Shown here in pieces: positions 5,701 to 12,745 of a DNA stretch of 12,745 nucleotides; position 1 is the first letter of the stretch, and the number at the start of each line of letters is the position of its first letter. The stretch lies in the NCBI GenBank assembly GCA_019235595.1, contig JAFAKI010000154.1:1-12745 (forward strand), written 5' to 3'. Source of the stretch: Mucilaginibacter sp. GTDB taxonomy: Bacteria > Bacteroidota > Bacteroidia > Sphingobacteriales > Sphingobacteriaceae. Position numbers and translations under genes: made by a program. The notes beneath the pieces were generated by a model, which searched no databases, was not told the origin of the DNA, and worked only from the letters and a program-made list of their open reading frames with translations.

Positions 5701-7089
5701 TCATGATATCCCCGGTCTAACCTGTGTCGTAATTACCAATCCGGTAAAATAAAGCAGTATCGCTCCACCGACCGCCATCCAGACGTTATCAAACAGTAAC
5801 CTTACTCCCCAAAAACTTAAACAGGCCCATGCAGTACAGATTAGACAGGAATAAAGAGCTTTATTCAATTCCTTTATGTCGTTTTTGTAGATGTAGAATC
5901 CTGTTTGTGCGATATATCCTGCCAGATAAGCAAAAGCAGCGCCTTCATTTTTAAAGATGGGTATCAGTATTAAGTCACCAATAACGTTAACAATCAGCGT
6001 AATGACAAATGCATGGAGAATCATCTTCAATTGTCCTTTAGCAAAGTTTATCGTCCAAAAAAAATTGTTGAGATATTGTAGGGGGATGCATAGCGTCAGT
6101 ATAAATATGGTGGTCACGTTTACAGCACCATATTTGCCGCCGGTAATACCATCAATCAACGGCGACCAGCAGACATTGATAACGACAATAGTCAATGCCG
6201 CAATTACCATTTCCATCCTCGCCAAAAATTTCAGCTTTTCAATGTCGGGTTGATGCCCACCCTTAAACAGCCGTGTAAACCATGGAATCAGGATGGGAGC
6301 TACTGCCAGCAGGGGCATGGTAGATAGCTCAAAAACCTTATAGGCAAAACTGTATTCGGCTAGCTTGACAGCTGATAGCACCAGGCCGATAAATATCCAG
6401 TCGAACCTTGCTAACGCCGATGTTATGACGTTTACGCCAAATTGGTGGACAGATTCTTTGATCAAAGCGGAATACCTGCTTTTGTTCCATTGAATGGCGA
6501 TAGGATAGGACATATTCAAGCTAAAAAGGCAAACGCCAATTATAAGTTCCAGCAGATCACCACTAACAAACACAATCAGCGTATTGGTTAAGGTGACCTG
6601 GTGTAAAAATGCCAGCAGTGTCAAACCAATTGCACGGACCAGGTAAGAGATCACCGACATATAAGCCAGCAGTTTAAAACGCTCTAAGCCGATGGCCGAT
6701 TGCTTGAAAGGCGTAGAGAAATAATATAACAGCTTGCCTGCCCCAATGAATAATATCACGTTGTAAGCGCTTAGCGAAGGGAATAAGAACCAGCCCAAAA
6801 ACAGCAACAGGTAAAATGTCAACCCGGTAATCAGCACATGGAATAGATAAATGGACAAGATACTTTTCGGGTCATCGCCCGAAGCCAGTTTTCGTACTGA
6901 AATCTGATCGATACCGAACGAAAGGGCATTGAATATGGCCATCATCAGCGCCAATGCCAGGCTGATCTGCCCGAAGTTGTTTTTATCAAGCCCGGTAGAG
7001 AGAACGTAAAAAATAACGAGTCCGGCTAACTGATTGACGATAAGCTGTAAAGTGTTGGCCGAAAGATTTTTTATCAGAGTTCCTCTCAT
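5701..7089 (-). CDS. Wzx-type polysaccharide flippase (MOP superfamily)
   Basis: A 462-aa integral membrane protein with about 12-14 hydrophobic helices along its length and short polar loops, the pattern of RfbX/Wzx oligosaccharide flippases. It would move lipid-linked sugar units across the inner membrane. The N-terminus (NTLQLIVNQLAGLVIFYVLS) and the FGQISLALALMMAIFNALSFGIDQISVRKLA segment fit the first two helices of this family. It follows the glycosyltransferase gene with a 34-nt gap that holds a heptanucleotide tract, and precedes the 98-aa gene. No polymerase or ligase gene is nearby, so the transported glycan is unknown. Confidence 0.88.
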   Translation of the reverse strand: MRGTLIKNLSANTLQLIVNQLAGLVIFYVLSTGLDKNNFGQISLALALMMAIFNALSFGIDQISVRKLASGDDPKSILSIYLFHVLITGLTFYLLLFLGWFLFPSLSAYNVILFIGAGKLLYYFSTPFKQSAIGLERFKLLAYMSVISYLVRAIGLTLLAFLHQVTLTNTLIVFVSGDLLELIIGVCLFSLNMSYPIAIQWNKSRYSALIKESVHQFGVNVITSALARFDWIFIGLVLSAVKLAEYSFAYKVFELSTMPLLAVAPILIPWFTRLFKGGHQPDIEKLKFLARMEMVIAALTIVVINVCWSPLIDGITGGKYGAVNVTTIFILTLCIPLQYLNNFFWTINFAKGQLKMILHAFVITLIVNVIGDLILIPIFKNEGAAFAYLAGYIAQTGFYIYKNDIKELNKALYSCLICTAWACLSFWGVRLLFDNVWMAVGGAILLYFTGLVITTQVRPGIS

Positions 7090-7093
7090 TATT

Positions 7094-7128
7094 GACTTAA
7101 GACTTTCGACTTACGACTCGAGACTAAT
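7094..7128 (+). repeat. five heptanucleotide repeats (GACTNNN)
   Basis: Five contiguous units: GACTTAA, GACTTTC, GACTTAC, GACTCGA, GACTAAT. The tract fills the spacer between flippase and glycosyltransferase genes and overlaps the glycosyltransferase stop codon (TAG, 7126-7124). Confidence 0.75.
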
Positions 7129-7921
7129 ACTCCACTACCAGATCATCCTTCATTTTTGCTTCCTCATAACTATATCCAGGCTGATCTCGTAGCAGGCGAT
7201 ATTTAAGCCGGGTATGTTTGGATATCATTCGCGCAATATCCCATCCTGCTTTGCCATCCAATATGCCTAAAAATACAATATAGTTTTTAATGAAGTGAAA
7301 TATAGGTGCGATGTGCAGCTTTAAAAAGGTCGGTTTCTTATTACTCATCAGGTATTTGCCGGCGCTTAGCCTGGCGTAGTGGTCGGCTTTGCTCATAAAT
7401 TCGGCAGCGTCTTTGGCTGAATAATGATGCAGATGTCCGGGTAATCTTTTTATCTTGATGTTTTGAGGCAGCAAAAGTGTTTCGTGCACCGGCGAGGCCA
7501 ACCATTTAACCCTGGTACGGTTGAATAAACGGATATGATGATCTCGTCCCCAGCTACCAAAGCGAATCAGTTTTTTGCCGTAGTATGATTTAAATTTGAT
7601 GTCGTAGACAGTGTTAGGATCGTCCAATGCCACCAGGTGCAACGCGGCCGCAAGCCCCGGGTCAGCTATCTCGTCGGCATCAATACTCAATATCCAGTTA
7701 TATTTTGCGCGGGCTATCCCCTTGTTCTTGTTGATGCCATATCCTTCCCAACGATCATGAAAAACCCTGCAGCCATGTCCCAAAGCAATTGCGGGTGTGC
7801 CGTCTGTACTGCCATTATCAGCAACAATAATATCGTCAGTAATCAATTGAGCGGCTATAATACACGGGGCGATCATTTCGGCCTCGTTTTTAGTGATAAT
7901 AACAACAGAAACAGGAACCAT
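7124..7921 (-). CDS. family 2 glycosyltransferase, WaaE/KdtX-like
   Basis: A 265-aa GT-A fold enzyme that transfers a sugar from a nucleotide-sugar, probably to lipopolysaccharide core or another surface glycan. It shows the GT2 start VSVVIITKNEAEMI, the nucleotide-binding ADNGSTDGT (35-42), and the DxD-type motif SIDADE (Asp81, Asp83). The segments VFHDRWEGYGINKNKGIARA and the later LPGHLHHYSAKDAAEF are typical of WaaE/KdtX-like LPS core transferases. The start at 7921 (MVPVSVV) is preferred. The frame opens at a GTG at 7954 and has an ATG at 7936, but the GTG lies inside the predicted -10 element of the minus-strand ECF promoter and so would not be in the transcript. It is first of a three-gene unit with the flippase. 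Confidence 0.88.
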   Translation of the reverse strand: MVPVSVVIITKNEAEMIAPCIIAAQLITDDIIVADNGSTDGTPAIALGHGCRVFHDRWEGYGINKNKGIARAKYNWILSIDADEIADPGLAAALHLVALDDPNTVYDIKFKSYYGKKLIRFGSWGRDHHIRLFNRTRVKWLASPVHETLLLPQNIKIKRLPGHLHHYSAKDAAEFMSKADHYARLSAGKYLMSNKKPTFLKLHIAPIFHFIKNYIVFLGILDGKAGWDIARMISKHTRLKYRLLRDQPGYSYEEAKMKDDLVVEY

Positions 7922-7951
7922 ATAACTAAATGACATGCTTGGTAATAATAT

Positions 7952-7979
7952 CACGATTCAATAGACCGATTGGTTGCCT
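7952..7979 (-). promoter_or_regulatory. ECF-type promoter for the glycosyltransferase-flippase unit
   Basis: On the minus strand AGGCAACC (7979-7972) is followed after exactly 16 nt by CGTGATA (7955-7949). This fits the ECF-sigma layout of an AAC-bearing -35 and a CGT-bearing -10 box. The divergent sigma-factor promoter has the same two boxes at the same spacing. A transcript would start near 7945, giving a leader of about 25 nt to the ATG at 7921. Confidence 0.6.
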
Positions 7980-8086
7980 GAACCCTTAAATTTCTGCAGT
8001 TGTGGGTTTTGCTGAGTGTTGATTTCCAAAATAATATTTTGATTTTCAAATATTTGTAACTTTATGCAGGATTTAATAATAACCGA

Positions 8087-8117
8087 AGGCAACCTTTGTT
8101 GACCATGCTACGTGTTA
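8087..8117 (+). promoter_or_regulatory. ECF-type promoter for the sigma-factor operon
   Basis: AGGCAACC (8087-8094), 16 nt, then CGTGTTA (8111-8117), about 45 nt before the sigma-factor start. It mirrors the minus-strand promoter at 7952-7979 and suggests that the sigma factor drives its own operon. A weaker possible housekeeping -7 box, TAACTTTA (8057-8064), lies upstream without a well-spaced -33 box. Confidence 0.6.
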
Positions 8118-8161
8118 CAGTCAGATAAGGATAAAATTAATTATGCTAAAAAGGTAACCGG

Positions 8162-8797
8162 ATGGGCGAAGAAGAGTTACATCAACTGATCGGTGGCTGT
8201 ATTAGGAAGGATAGGGGGAGTCAGAAGATGCTTTATAAGGCATTCTATGGCTTTTCTATGGGGATATGCCTGCGCTATGCCAATAACCGCGAAGAAGCTG
8301 CCGAGGTGATGAACCAGGGATTCTTCAAGGTCTTCACCCGTATCGATACTTATGATACCTCGCGCCCGTTTAAGGCTTGGCTCGGTAAAATCATGACCAA
8401 TGTTTCCATTGATTATTACCGCGCTAATCTGAAAATGGCTTATGCAGATGACCTGGACAAGGCCGAAAACATAACCGACGATGAACTGCCCGACCGTAAG
8501 CTAAATTACGATGATCTTTTAGCGATGGTACAACGACTACCCAATGCTTACCGCACCGTATTTAATCTGTATGCCATAGAAGGCTATACACATGAAGAGA
8601 TAGGCGAGATGCTGGGGATATCGTCGGGTACCTCTAAGTCAAACCTGCATAAGGCCAGGCAAAAACTAAAACAAATGGTATTGGAAGCTGATAGCAAGGT
8701 TAACAACACTAATTACAATAAAGGAATGGATTATTCAACAAGTGTAGCTATCAATAAGGTGGATGTACATAATCTGTTTATAAGGAAAAATATTTGA
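8162..8797 (+). CDS. ECF-type RNA polymerase sigma factor
   Basis: A 211-aa sigma-70 family protein of the extracytoplasmic-function group. Region 2 (about 20-90) includes ICLRYANNREEAAEVMNQGF and the DNA-melting/-10 reading part with FKAWLGKIMTNVSIDYYR. Region 4 (about 120-175) includes LPNAYRTVFNLYAIEGYTHE and the helix-turn-helix EIGEMLGISSGTSKSNLHKARQKL, which reads the -35 box. A poorly conserved, Asn-rich tail (about 180-211) follows. It is first in a five-gene operon; the next gene encodes a probable membrane anti-sigma partner. The ECF-type boxes upstream and on the divergent strand are its likely targets. Confidence 0.93.
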   Translation: MGEEELHQLIGGCIRKDRGSQKMLYKAFYGFSMGICLRYANNREEAAEVMNQGFFKVFTRIDTYDTSRPFKAWLGKIMTNVSIDYYRANLKMAYADDLDKAENITDDELPDRKLNYDDLLAMVQRLPNAYRTVFNLYAIEGYTHEEIGEMLGISSGTSKSNLHKARQKLKQMVLEADSKVNNTNYNKGMDYSTSVAINKVDVHNLFIRKNI

Positions 8798-8802
8798 ACG
8801 GG

Positions 8803-10182
8803 ATGAACACCGAGAAGGACGACAACTTAGACAAGTTATTTAAAAAAGGACTGGAAGACCCGGTAGCAGAGCCGGCTTTTCGGGAAGCCGATTGGGATGC
8901 CATGGAGCAGATGCTCGACAAGGGCAAAAAACGATCTGCAATAGTTTACTGGCTGCCGGTTATCAGCGGTATTGCAGCAGTGTTATTAATATTTTTGGGG
9001 TACCTGTTCTTTAAAACCGATGTAATCAAGCCGGAAAAGAAAGGCCAGGTTGCCGCTAACCACTCAACAAAAAGTGAAGCCACTGATAATGCGAAAAATA
9101 ATACCGGTACAAGCGGCGAACCTGCCCGGCAAGCGGCAGATAGCGGCAAACAGCAAACAAAATCTGCTCAATACGCTACTACCACGTCTGCTAAAAAAAG
9201 TCGCGTGGAAAATGGCAAAACGTTCTTTCCCTTATCTTCGGGAAAGGTACGCCGTAGTACCGGTAACCAATATGTCGTTCTTGACGCAAATAATCTCCCA
9301 AAGGTTTTGCCTTATGACGACGCGAAAGATATAGCTAACAATAAGACCACATCTGGTATAGCCGATAATAAAGCAGATCAAAAGAATGATGCCCTAGCCA
9401 ATAATAACGATAATAAGACAGTTACAATAGGTGACAGGACCGCGTTAGACACATCAGATAACAAAACATCATCGCGCGCAGATGATGCCAATGCCGGCCA
9501 AAAAGGAATCATCGCCAAAACTACAACCAAAAGCACCACACGTCAGAATGCTGGTAACAGGCCGATATTTGCTTTTGGGGTTCTGGCTTCGTCTGATCTG
9601 AATGGGGTGAATTCGTCTTTCCAGCAAACCAAGGTCGGGGGTAATTTCGGTGCTATGTTCTCGGTTACGTTGAAAAAATGGACCATCAGTACCGGCGCTC
9701 AGTACGACATTAAGCCATATTTGACAAACTTTGATAATTATCATACTGCTTATCAATTTCCGACAAAGCCAAGCAGCGTGAATGCCAATTGCCGTATGCT
9801 AGATATACCGATCAACTTGAATTACCAGGTATATCATCAGCGGGCAAATTCTATTACCATCGGTACCGGTTTATCATCATATTTTATGCTACGCGAAGAT
9901 TATCAATTTAATTATGATAATACCGCTGCTTACGGTTATGGCAATAACAATGTAACGGGACCTTCGCATTATACTGTAATCAACAGAAACAAGAATATCT
10001 TAAGTGTATTGAATTTGGATGCAACTTATACTCATCAAATCAATTCAAAATTTGGTGTAACAGTACAACCGTATACCAAGGTGCCATTATCTGATGTGGG
10101 CGCCAGCCAGGTACGACTGCAATCCACCGGTGTAGCCGTGGGTATAAACTGGAACATCAACGCGCCTTTAAAACCGAAATAA
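8803..10182 (+). CDS. putative anti-sigma membrane protein with beta-barrel-like C-terminus
   Basis: A 459-aa protein starting 5 nt after the sigma gene. The ATG at 8803 is preferred over a TTG at 8794 that overlaps the sigma stop. Residues 1-45 are an acidic cytoplasmic segment (DNLDKLFKKGLEDPV...WDAMEQMLD), of the kind found at the start of Bacteroidota anti-sigma/porin-family proteins. One transmembrane helix spans about 47-70. Residues 80-245 are low-complexity, rich in Asn, Lys, Thr, Ala and Asp. Residues 250-459 alternate polar and hydrophobic residues like an outer-membrane beta-barrel domain (for example TISTGAQYDIKPYL, SITIGTGLSSYFMLREDY, and a C-terminal VAVGINWNI). The likely role is to hold the sigma factor at the membrane and sense envelope state. 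The anti-sigma function is inferred from position and layout. Confidence 0.75.
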   Translation: MNTEKDDNLDKLFKKGLEDPVAEPAFREADWDAMEQMLDKGKKRSAIVYWLPVISGIAAVLLIFLGYLFFKTDVIKPEKKGQVAANHSTKSEATDNAKNNTGTSGEPARQAADSGKQQTKSAQYATTTSAKKSRVENGKTFFPLSSGKVRRSTGNQYVVLDANNLPKVLPYDDAKDIANNKTTSGIADNKADQKNDALANNNDNKTVTIGDRTALDTSDNKTSSRADDANAGQKGIIAKTTTKSTTRQNAGNRPIFAFGVLASSDLNGVNSSFQQTKVGGNFGAMFSVTLKKWTISTGAQYDIKPYLTNFDNYHTAYQFPTKPSSVNANCRMLDIPINLNYQVYHQRANSITIGTGLSSYFMLREDYQFNYDNTAAYGYGNNNVTGPSHYTVINRNKNILSVLNLDATYTHQINSKFGVTVQPYTKVPLSDVGASQVRLQSTGVAVGINWNINAPLKPK

Positions 10183-10183
10183 A

Positions 10184-10744
10184 ATGAAACATATCTTATT
10201 GATTTTACTCGCCTGGCTGACGGTGCACCAGGCGGGACAGGAAACCTATGTCTGCAAAAATGTGAAAGTTAACTTATTCTCAAGCGCCCCGATAGAGGAC
10301 ATCGAAGCCAATTCAACCAACGGGGTGTCCGTGTATAATGCAGGCACGGGCGAGCTGGAGTTTAGCATCTCTATCCGCAGCTTTCATTTCCCTAAAGCGT
10401 TAATGGAAGAGCATTTTAATGAGAATTATATTGAAAGTGATAAATTCCCGAAAGCTACATTCAAAGGAAAGATACAGGGGCATGTCGACCTAACGAAAGA
10501 CGGTACCTATCCGGTAACAGCTACCGGCGATTTTCAGGTGCATGGCGTTACGCAAATACGTACCATAACAGGCAACCTTAAGGTAAGCGGCGGCGTAGTT
10601 ACCATGACGTCCGAATTTATGGTTAAGTGTGCTGATCATCATATAGATATCCCGCAGATCGTGTTTCATCACATTGCCGAGAGCATCCGCATCCGGGTAT
10701 CCGCAACCTATACTCAGTTAAAGAACAATAACCCCTCAAAATAA
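10184..10744 (+). CDS. YceI-family secreted protein
   Basis: A 186-aa exported protein beginning 1 nt after the previous stop. The signal peptide is about 1-18 (MKHILLILLAWLTVHQAG). The mature part has the YceI lipocalin-like pattern: FSSAPIEDIEA, a central LEFSISIRSFHFPKALMEEH, HFNENYIESDKFPKATFKG and the repeated strands of GDFQVHGVTQIRTITGNL. YceI folds bind lipid-like, often isoprenoid, ligands in the periplasm. The C-terminal strand pair holds an unusual His/Cys group (KCADHHIDIPQIVFHH). It is followed after 10 nt by the DUF5777-type gene. Ligand unknown. Confidence 0.9.
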   Translation: MKHILLILLAWLTVHQAGQETYVCKNVKVNLFSSAPIEDIEANSTNGVSVYNAGTGELEFSISIRSFHFPKALMEEHFNENYIESDKFPKATFKGKIQGHVDLTKDGTYPVTATGDFQVHGVTQIRTITGNLKVSGGVVTMTSEFMVKCADHHIDIPQIVFHHIAESIRIRVSATYTQLKNNNPSK

Positions 10745-10754
10745 TCAACCCGTC

Positions 10755-11696
10755 ATGAAAAGAATCATTATAGCAATCACACTCCTAACCCTGGTTACCG
10801 GCCTGAAGGCCCAGCAAACAGACACAACAAAAAAAGCAGGCAGAAAAATGTCGTCAACTGATTCCCTGCTAAATGCCATGAGCCCGGAAGATAAACATCA
10901 AGATGTTATCGGCGCGTTCAAAGCCACCCGCCTCATCCTCTCGCAGACCACCACCACTGTGAAAAGAAATAACCTCAACTTTTTAGTTATACACCGTTTT
11001 GGCGACATCGGTACACCAACAGGCGGGGGACATACATTAATCGGTCTTGATGCCGTGAGCGATGTATATATCGGGTTTGAATACGGCCTGTCGGATAATT
11101 TAAATGTTGATTTTGGGCGGAATACCATAGGCGGGCTAATAGAATTTGGACTGAAATATGCCGTACTCCATCAAAAGATGGACGACAGTTCGCCGATTGC
11201 CATCACCCTTTTTGGCGAATATGGCGTAAGGCCTTATGGCAGCTTTACCAGTTATGCTGCCCGGAATTCCTACTTAGGACAGGCCATTATTTCGCGTAAA
11301 TTTACATCAGCGCTGTCGTTACAAGTATCGCCGATATATGTCTATAGCAATACCGCGATACCTGATTTATTTGGCAACGACAAAGGGTTTTTCGCCTTAT
11401 CAGGAGCGGTACGTTATAAGTTTACCAAACATATGAGCCTGGTAGTTGACTATGAGCATCCTTTTTCAAGTTACAGAATGGACCATAAGTTCCCGGACCC
11501 GCTTGGCGTTGGTATCGAGGTTGAAACAGGGGGGCACGTGTTTACTTTGAACATCACTAACTCACGGGCGGTTTCGGAAATCAACTCTTTGAGTAATACA
11601 CAGTCGGACTATGCAAGGGGACAATTCCGTTTAGGTTTTACGATATCGAGAATGTTCGATTTTAATCATCATGAACAGTGGAAGACTAGCAATTAA
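10755..11696 (+). CDS. DUF5777-type beta-barrel protein
   Basis: A 313-aa exported protein with a signal peptide (MKRIIIAITLLTLVTGLKAQ, cut after about residue 19). The rest fits an outer-membrane beta-barrel of the DUF5777 family, with NLNFLVIHRFGDIGTPTGGG, the GLDAVSDVYIGFEYGLSDNL strands, a VDYEHPFSSYR segment and a C-terminal GQFRLGFTISRMFDF. It sits between YceI-like and Rieske genes, with gaps of 10 and 2 nt; from memory, such genes often accompany YceI and redox proteins in Bacteroidota. Cargo or function is unknown. Confidence 0.85.
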   Translation: MKRIIIAITLLTLVTGLKAQQTDTTKKAGRKMSSTDSLLNAMSPEDKHQDVIGAFKATRLILSQTTTTVKRNNLNFLVIHRFGDIGTPTGGGHTLIGLDAVSDVYIGFEYGLSDNLNVDFGRNTIGGLIEFGLKYAVLHQKMDDSSPIAITLFGEYGVRPYGSFTSYAARNSYLGQAIISRKFTSALSLQVSPIYVYSNTAIPDLFGNDKGFFALSGAVRYKFTKHMSLVVDYEHPFSSYRMDHKFPDPLGVGIEVETGGHVFTLNITNSRAVSEINSLSNTQSDYARGQFRLGFTISRMFDFNHHEQWKTSN

Positions 11697-11698
11697 TT

Positions 11699-12151
11699 AT
11701 GGAACGTCAGGAATTTTTATCAAAACTAGGAATCGGGCTGATGGCTGTATGCGCGGGTTGTTCATTGGTAGCTTGCGGAGGGAAATCGAGTAACCCCGGT
11801 CCTTCAACTGGAGGAAGCTATACACCCCCACCTTCTAAAGGCAGCGGCAATTTATTTACTGCCGATCTCAATACGCAACTTGTTAATGTCGGCGATTCGG
11901 TTACGCAACAGGGTGTTATCCTGGTAAGGATCAATTCGGGCAATACCGCAAACGACTTTACGGCCGTACAGGTAGCCTGTACGCACCAGGGTAATAGCAT
12001 AGGGTACAACAACGGGCAAGGTATTTTTATTTGTCCGGCACACGGCAGCGAGTTCAGTAAAACCGGAGCTGTACTGCAAGGGCCCGCTACTTTGCCTTTA
12101 CAGAGATATACCGTAACAATTAGCGGCAGTACACTAACGGTATCAGCGTAA
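11699..12151 (+). CDS. Rieske [2Fe-2S] lipoprotein
   Basis: A 150-aa protein with both Rieske boxes: CTHQG (Cys94, His96) and CPAHG (Cys112, His115), which bind a [2Fe-2S] cluster through two Cys and two His. The N-terminus has a hydrophobic stretch and the lipobox LVAC-G (Cys26), so it is probably a lipid-anchored periplasmic electron carrier. A Gly/Pro/Ser-rich linker (27-50) lies between anchor and domain. The start follows the DUF5777 stop by 2 nt, so it is the last gene of the operon. It lacks an oxygenase partner or cytochrome nearby, so its redox partner is unknown. The Rieske domain is small (about 100 residues), as in stand-alone Rieske proteins of Bacteroidota. Confidence 0.93.
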   Translation: MERQEFLSKLGIGLMAVCAGCSLVACGGKSSNPGPSTGGSYTPPPSKGSGNLFTADLNTQLVNVGDSVTQQGVILVRINSGNTANDFTAVQVACTHQGNSIGYNNGQGIFICPAHGSEFSKTGAVLQGPATLPLQRYTVTISGSTLTVSA

Positions 12152-12180
12152 TATTTTGTTTGGATTGATTTGTTTGATGG

Positions 12181-12210
12181 CCGGATGCATTTGTTGCATC
12201 CGGTTTTTTT
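12181..12210 (+). terminator. rho-independent terminator of the sigma-Rieske operon
   Basis: A perfect 9-bp stem, CCGGATGCA (12181-12189) with TGCATCCGG (12195-12203), loop TTTGT, followed by seven T (12204-12210). It lies 29 nt after the Rieske stop. Its T-run overlaps the stop codon of the convergent regulator gene. Confidence 0.9.
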
Positions 12211-12745
12211 ATGCCATTTGTTTATGATCGTTGTAGATCAGATCGTCGTTGGTATAATAAGCCGCATTTTCTTTGGTTACAATGTCCAGCGGGAGATATT
12301 TTAGCGCGGGGACTTTCTTTTTAAATACCAGGTGGTTTACTAATTGATGGATACCCCAATAACCCTGTCCTTTAGGGTTTTGGTTGATCAGAAAACTAAT
12401 AGCTCCGGTATTTAAATAAGCGATATTTTTTGGTAGCAGATCGTATCCAACCAGCTTAATATGGTTGATGCCTCTGTGCTCAAGACAAGCAGCTATTTCA
12501 TACGATTTGGAAGTAGTCACGTAAATACACTTCAAATTGGGTTGATTATCAATGATTCGATATAATTGTTCCGCAAATCCTGGCTGATCAGGGCGGCTTA
12601 ACTCAGCGGCGATTACTTTGTATTGTTGTGAAGGATCGTTCTCCTTAAAATAATCGCGCATGCCTTCCTCTTTTTTGGCAAGGTGGGCAGCGTTTTTTAT
12701 TTCTTCATCTATATGCAGGACCAGGATTGAACAGGGCTGCGGCTG
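12209..12745 (-). CDS. LacI-family transcription regulator, C-terminal part (cut by window edge)
   Basis: The reading frame stays open from the stop at 12209 through the right edge, giving 178 residues; the ATG at 12661 is internal. The visible part is the second half of a periplasmic-binding-protein-like ligand domain: ILVLHIDEEIKNAAHLAKKEEGM, then a helix-strand alternation with LKCIYVTTSKSYEIAACLEH, IKLVGYDLLPKNIAYLNTG, AISFLINQNPKGQGYWGI and the terminal LPLDIVTKENAAYY. This fits GntR/LacI-type sugar regulators of Bacteroidota. The DNA-binding domain should lie just beyond 12745. A free-standing sugar-binding protein is the alternative. Ligand unknown. Confidence 0.85.
   Translation of the reverse strand, partial: QPQPCSILVLHIDEEIKNAAHLAKKEEGMRDYFKENDPSQQYKVIAAELSRPDQPGFAEQLYRIIDNQPNLKCIYVTTSKSYEIAACLEHRGINHIKLVGYDLLPKNIAYLNTGAISFLINQNPKGQGYWGIHQLVNHLVFKKKVPALKYLPLDIVTKENAAYYTNDDLIYNDHKQMA

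Noticed and set aside
7922..7954. GTG start giving a glycosyltransferase 11 residues longer
   Set aside because: The GTG overlaps the predicted -10 box, and the GT2 fold begins right at MVPVSVVIITKN, so the extra residues are unlikely to be translated.
8794..8802. TTG start of the anti-sigma-like gene overlapping the sigma stop
   Set aside because: An ATG three codons later gives the normal start for this protein type; the TTG is rare as a start, though a coupled start cannot be fully excluded.

Overview
The window looks like a chromosomal segment of a Bacteroidota bacterium, most likely Sphingobacteriaceae (Mucilaginibacter/Pedobacter type). The signs are: moderate GC with A-rich start regions lacking strong Shine-Dalgarno sites; a LytS/LytTR pair of the Bacteroidota form; a sigma-ECF gene followed by a membrane protein with a beta-barrel-like C-terminus; a DUF5777-type barrel protein beside a small YceI; and a LacI-type regulator. 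The genus is inference. I see no rRNA, tRNA, insertion sequence, phage gene or CRISPR array.

Left part (1-3251): a possible divergent gene fragment at the left edge, a regulatory region with two copies of a TTnACCC...GTCGG element, then a sensor kinase and LytTR regulator overlapping by 4 nt, then a secreted YncE-like beta-propeller protein. Middle (3252-4470): about 1.2 kb that at first looks empty. It holds heptanucleotide repeats, an 18-bp tandem repeat, several strong hairpins, a rho-independent terminator reading leftward, and two very small minus-strand ORFs (38 and 40 codons) that resemble each other (MKK start, F-x-V-K in the middle, LFV end). A secreted alpha/beta hydrolase (4471-5346) follows, with a third TTnACCC...GTCGG copy upstream.

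Centre (5373-7921, minus strand): a three-gene unit of a WaaE/KdtX-like glycosyltransferase, a Wzx-type flippase and a conserved 98-aa protein, probably for surface polysaccharide or LPS. It is transcribed divergently from a five-gene plus-strand operon (8162-12151): ECF sigma factor, putative anti-sigma membrane protein with a barrel-like domain, YceI-like protein, DUF5777-type barrel protein and a Rieske [2Fe-2S] lipoprotein, closed by a strong terminator at 12181-12210. A LacI-type regulator, cut by the right edge, converges on it.

The most interesting signals are regulatory or very small. (i) Both directions of the 7955-8161 divergent region carry AGGCAACC-N16-CGTGnTA with identical spacing, an ECF-type promoter pair that would place the envelope glycan genes and the sigma/Rieske operon under one sigma factor. 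(ii) The paired MKK...LFV mini-proteins. (iii) Period-7 GAYYNNN repeat tracts, three of four touching a stop codon. (iv) The shared element upstream of the LytTR operon and the hydrolase gene.
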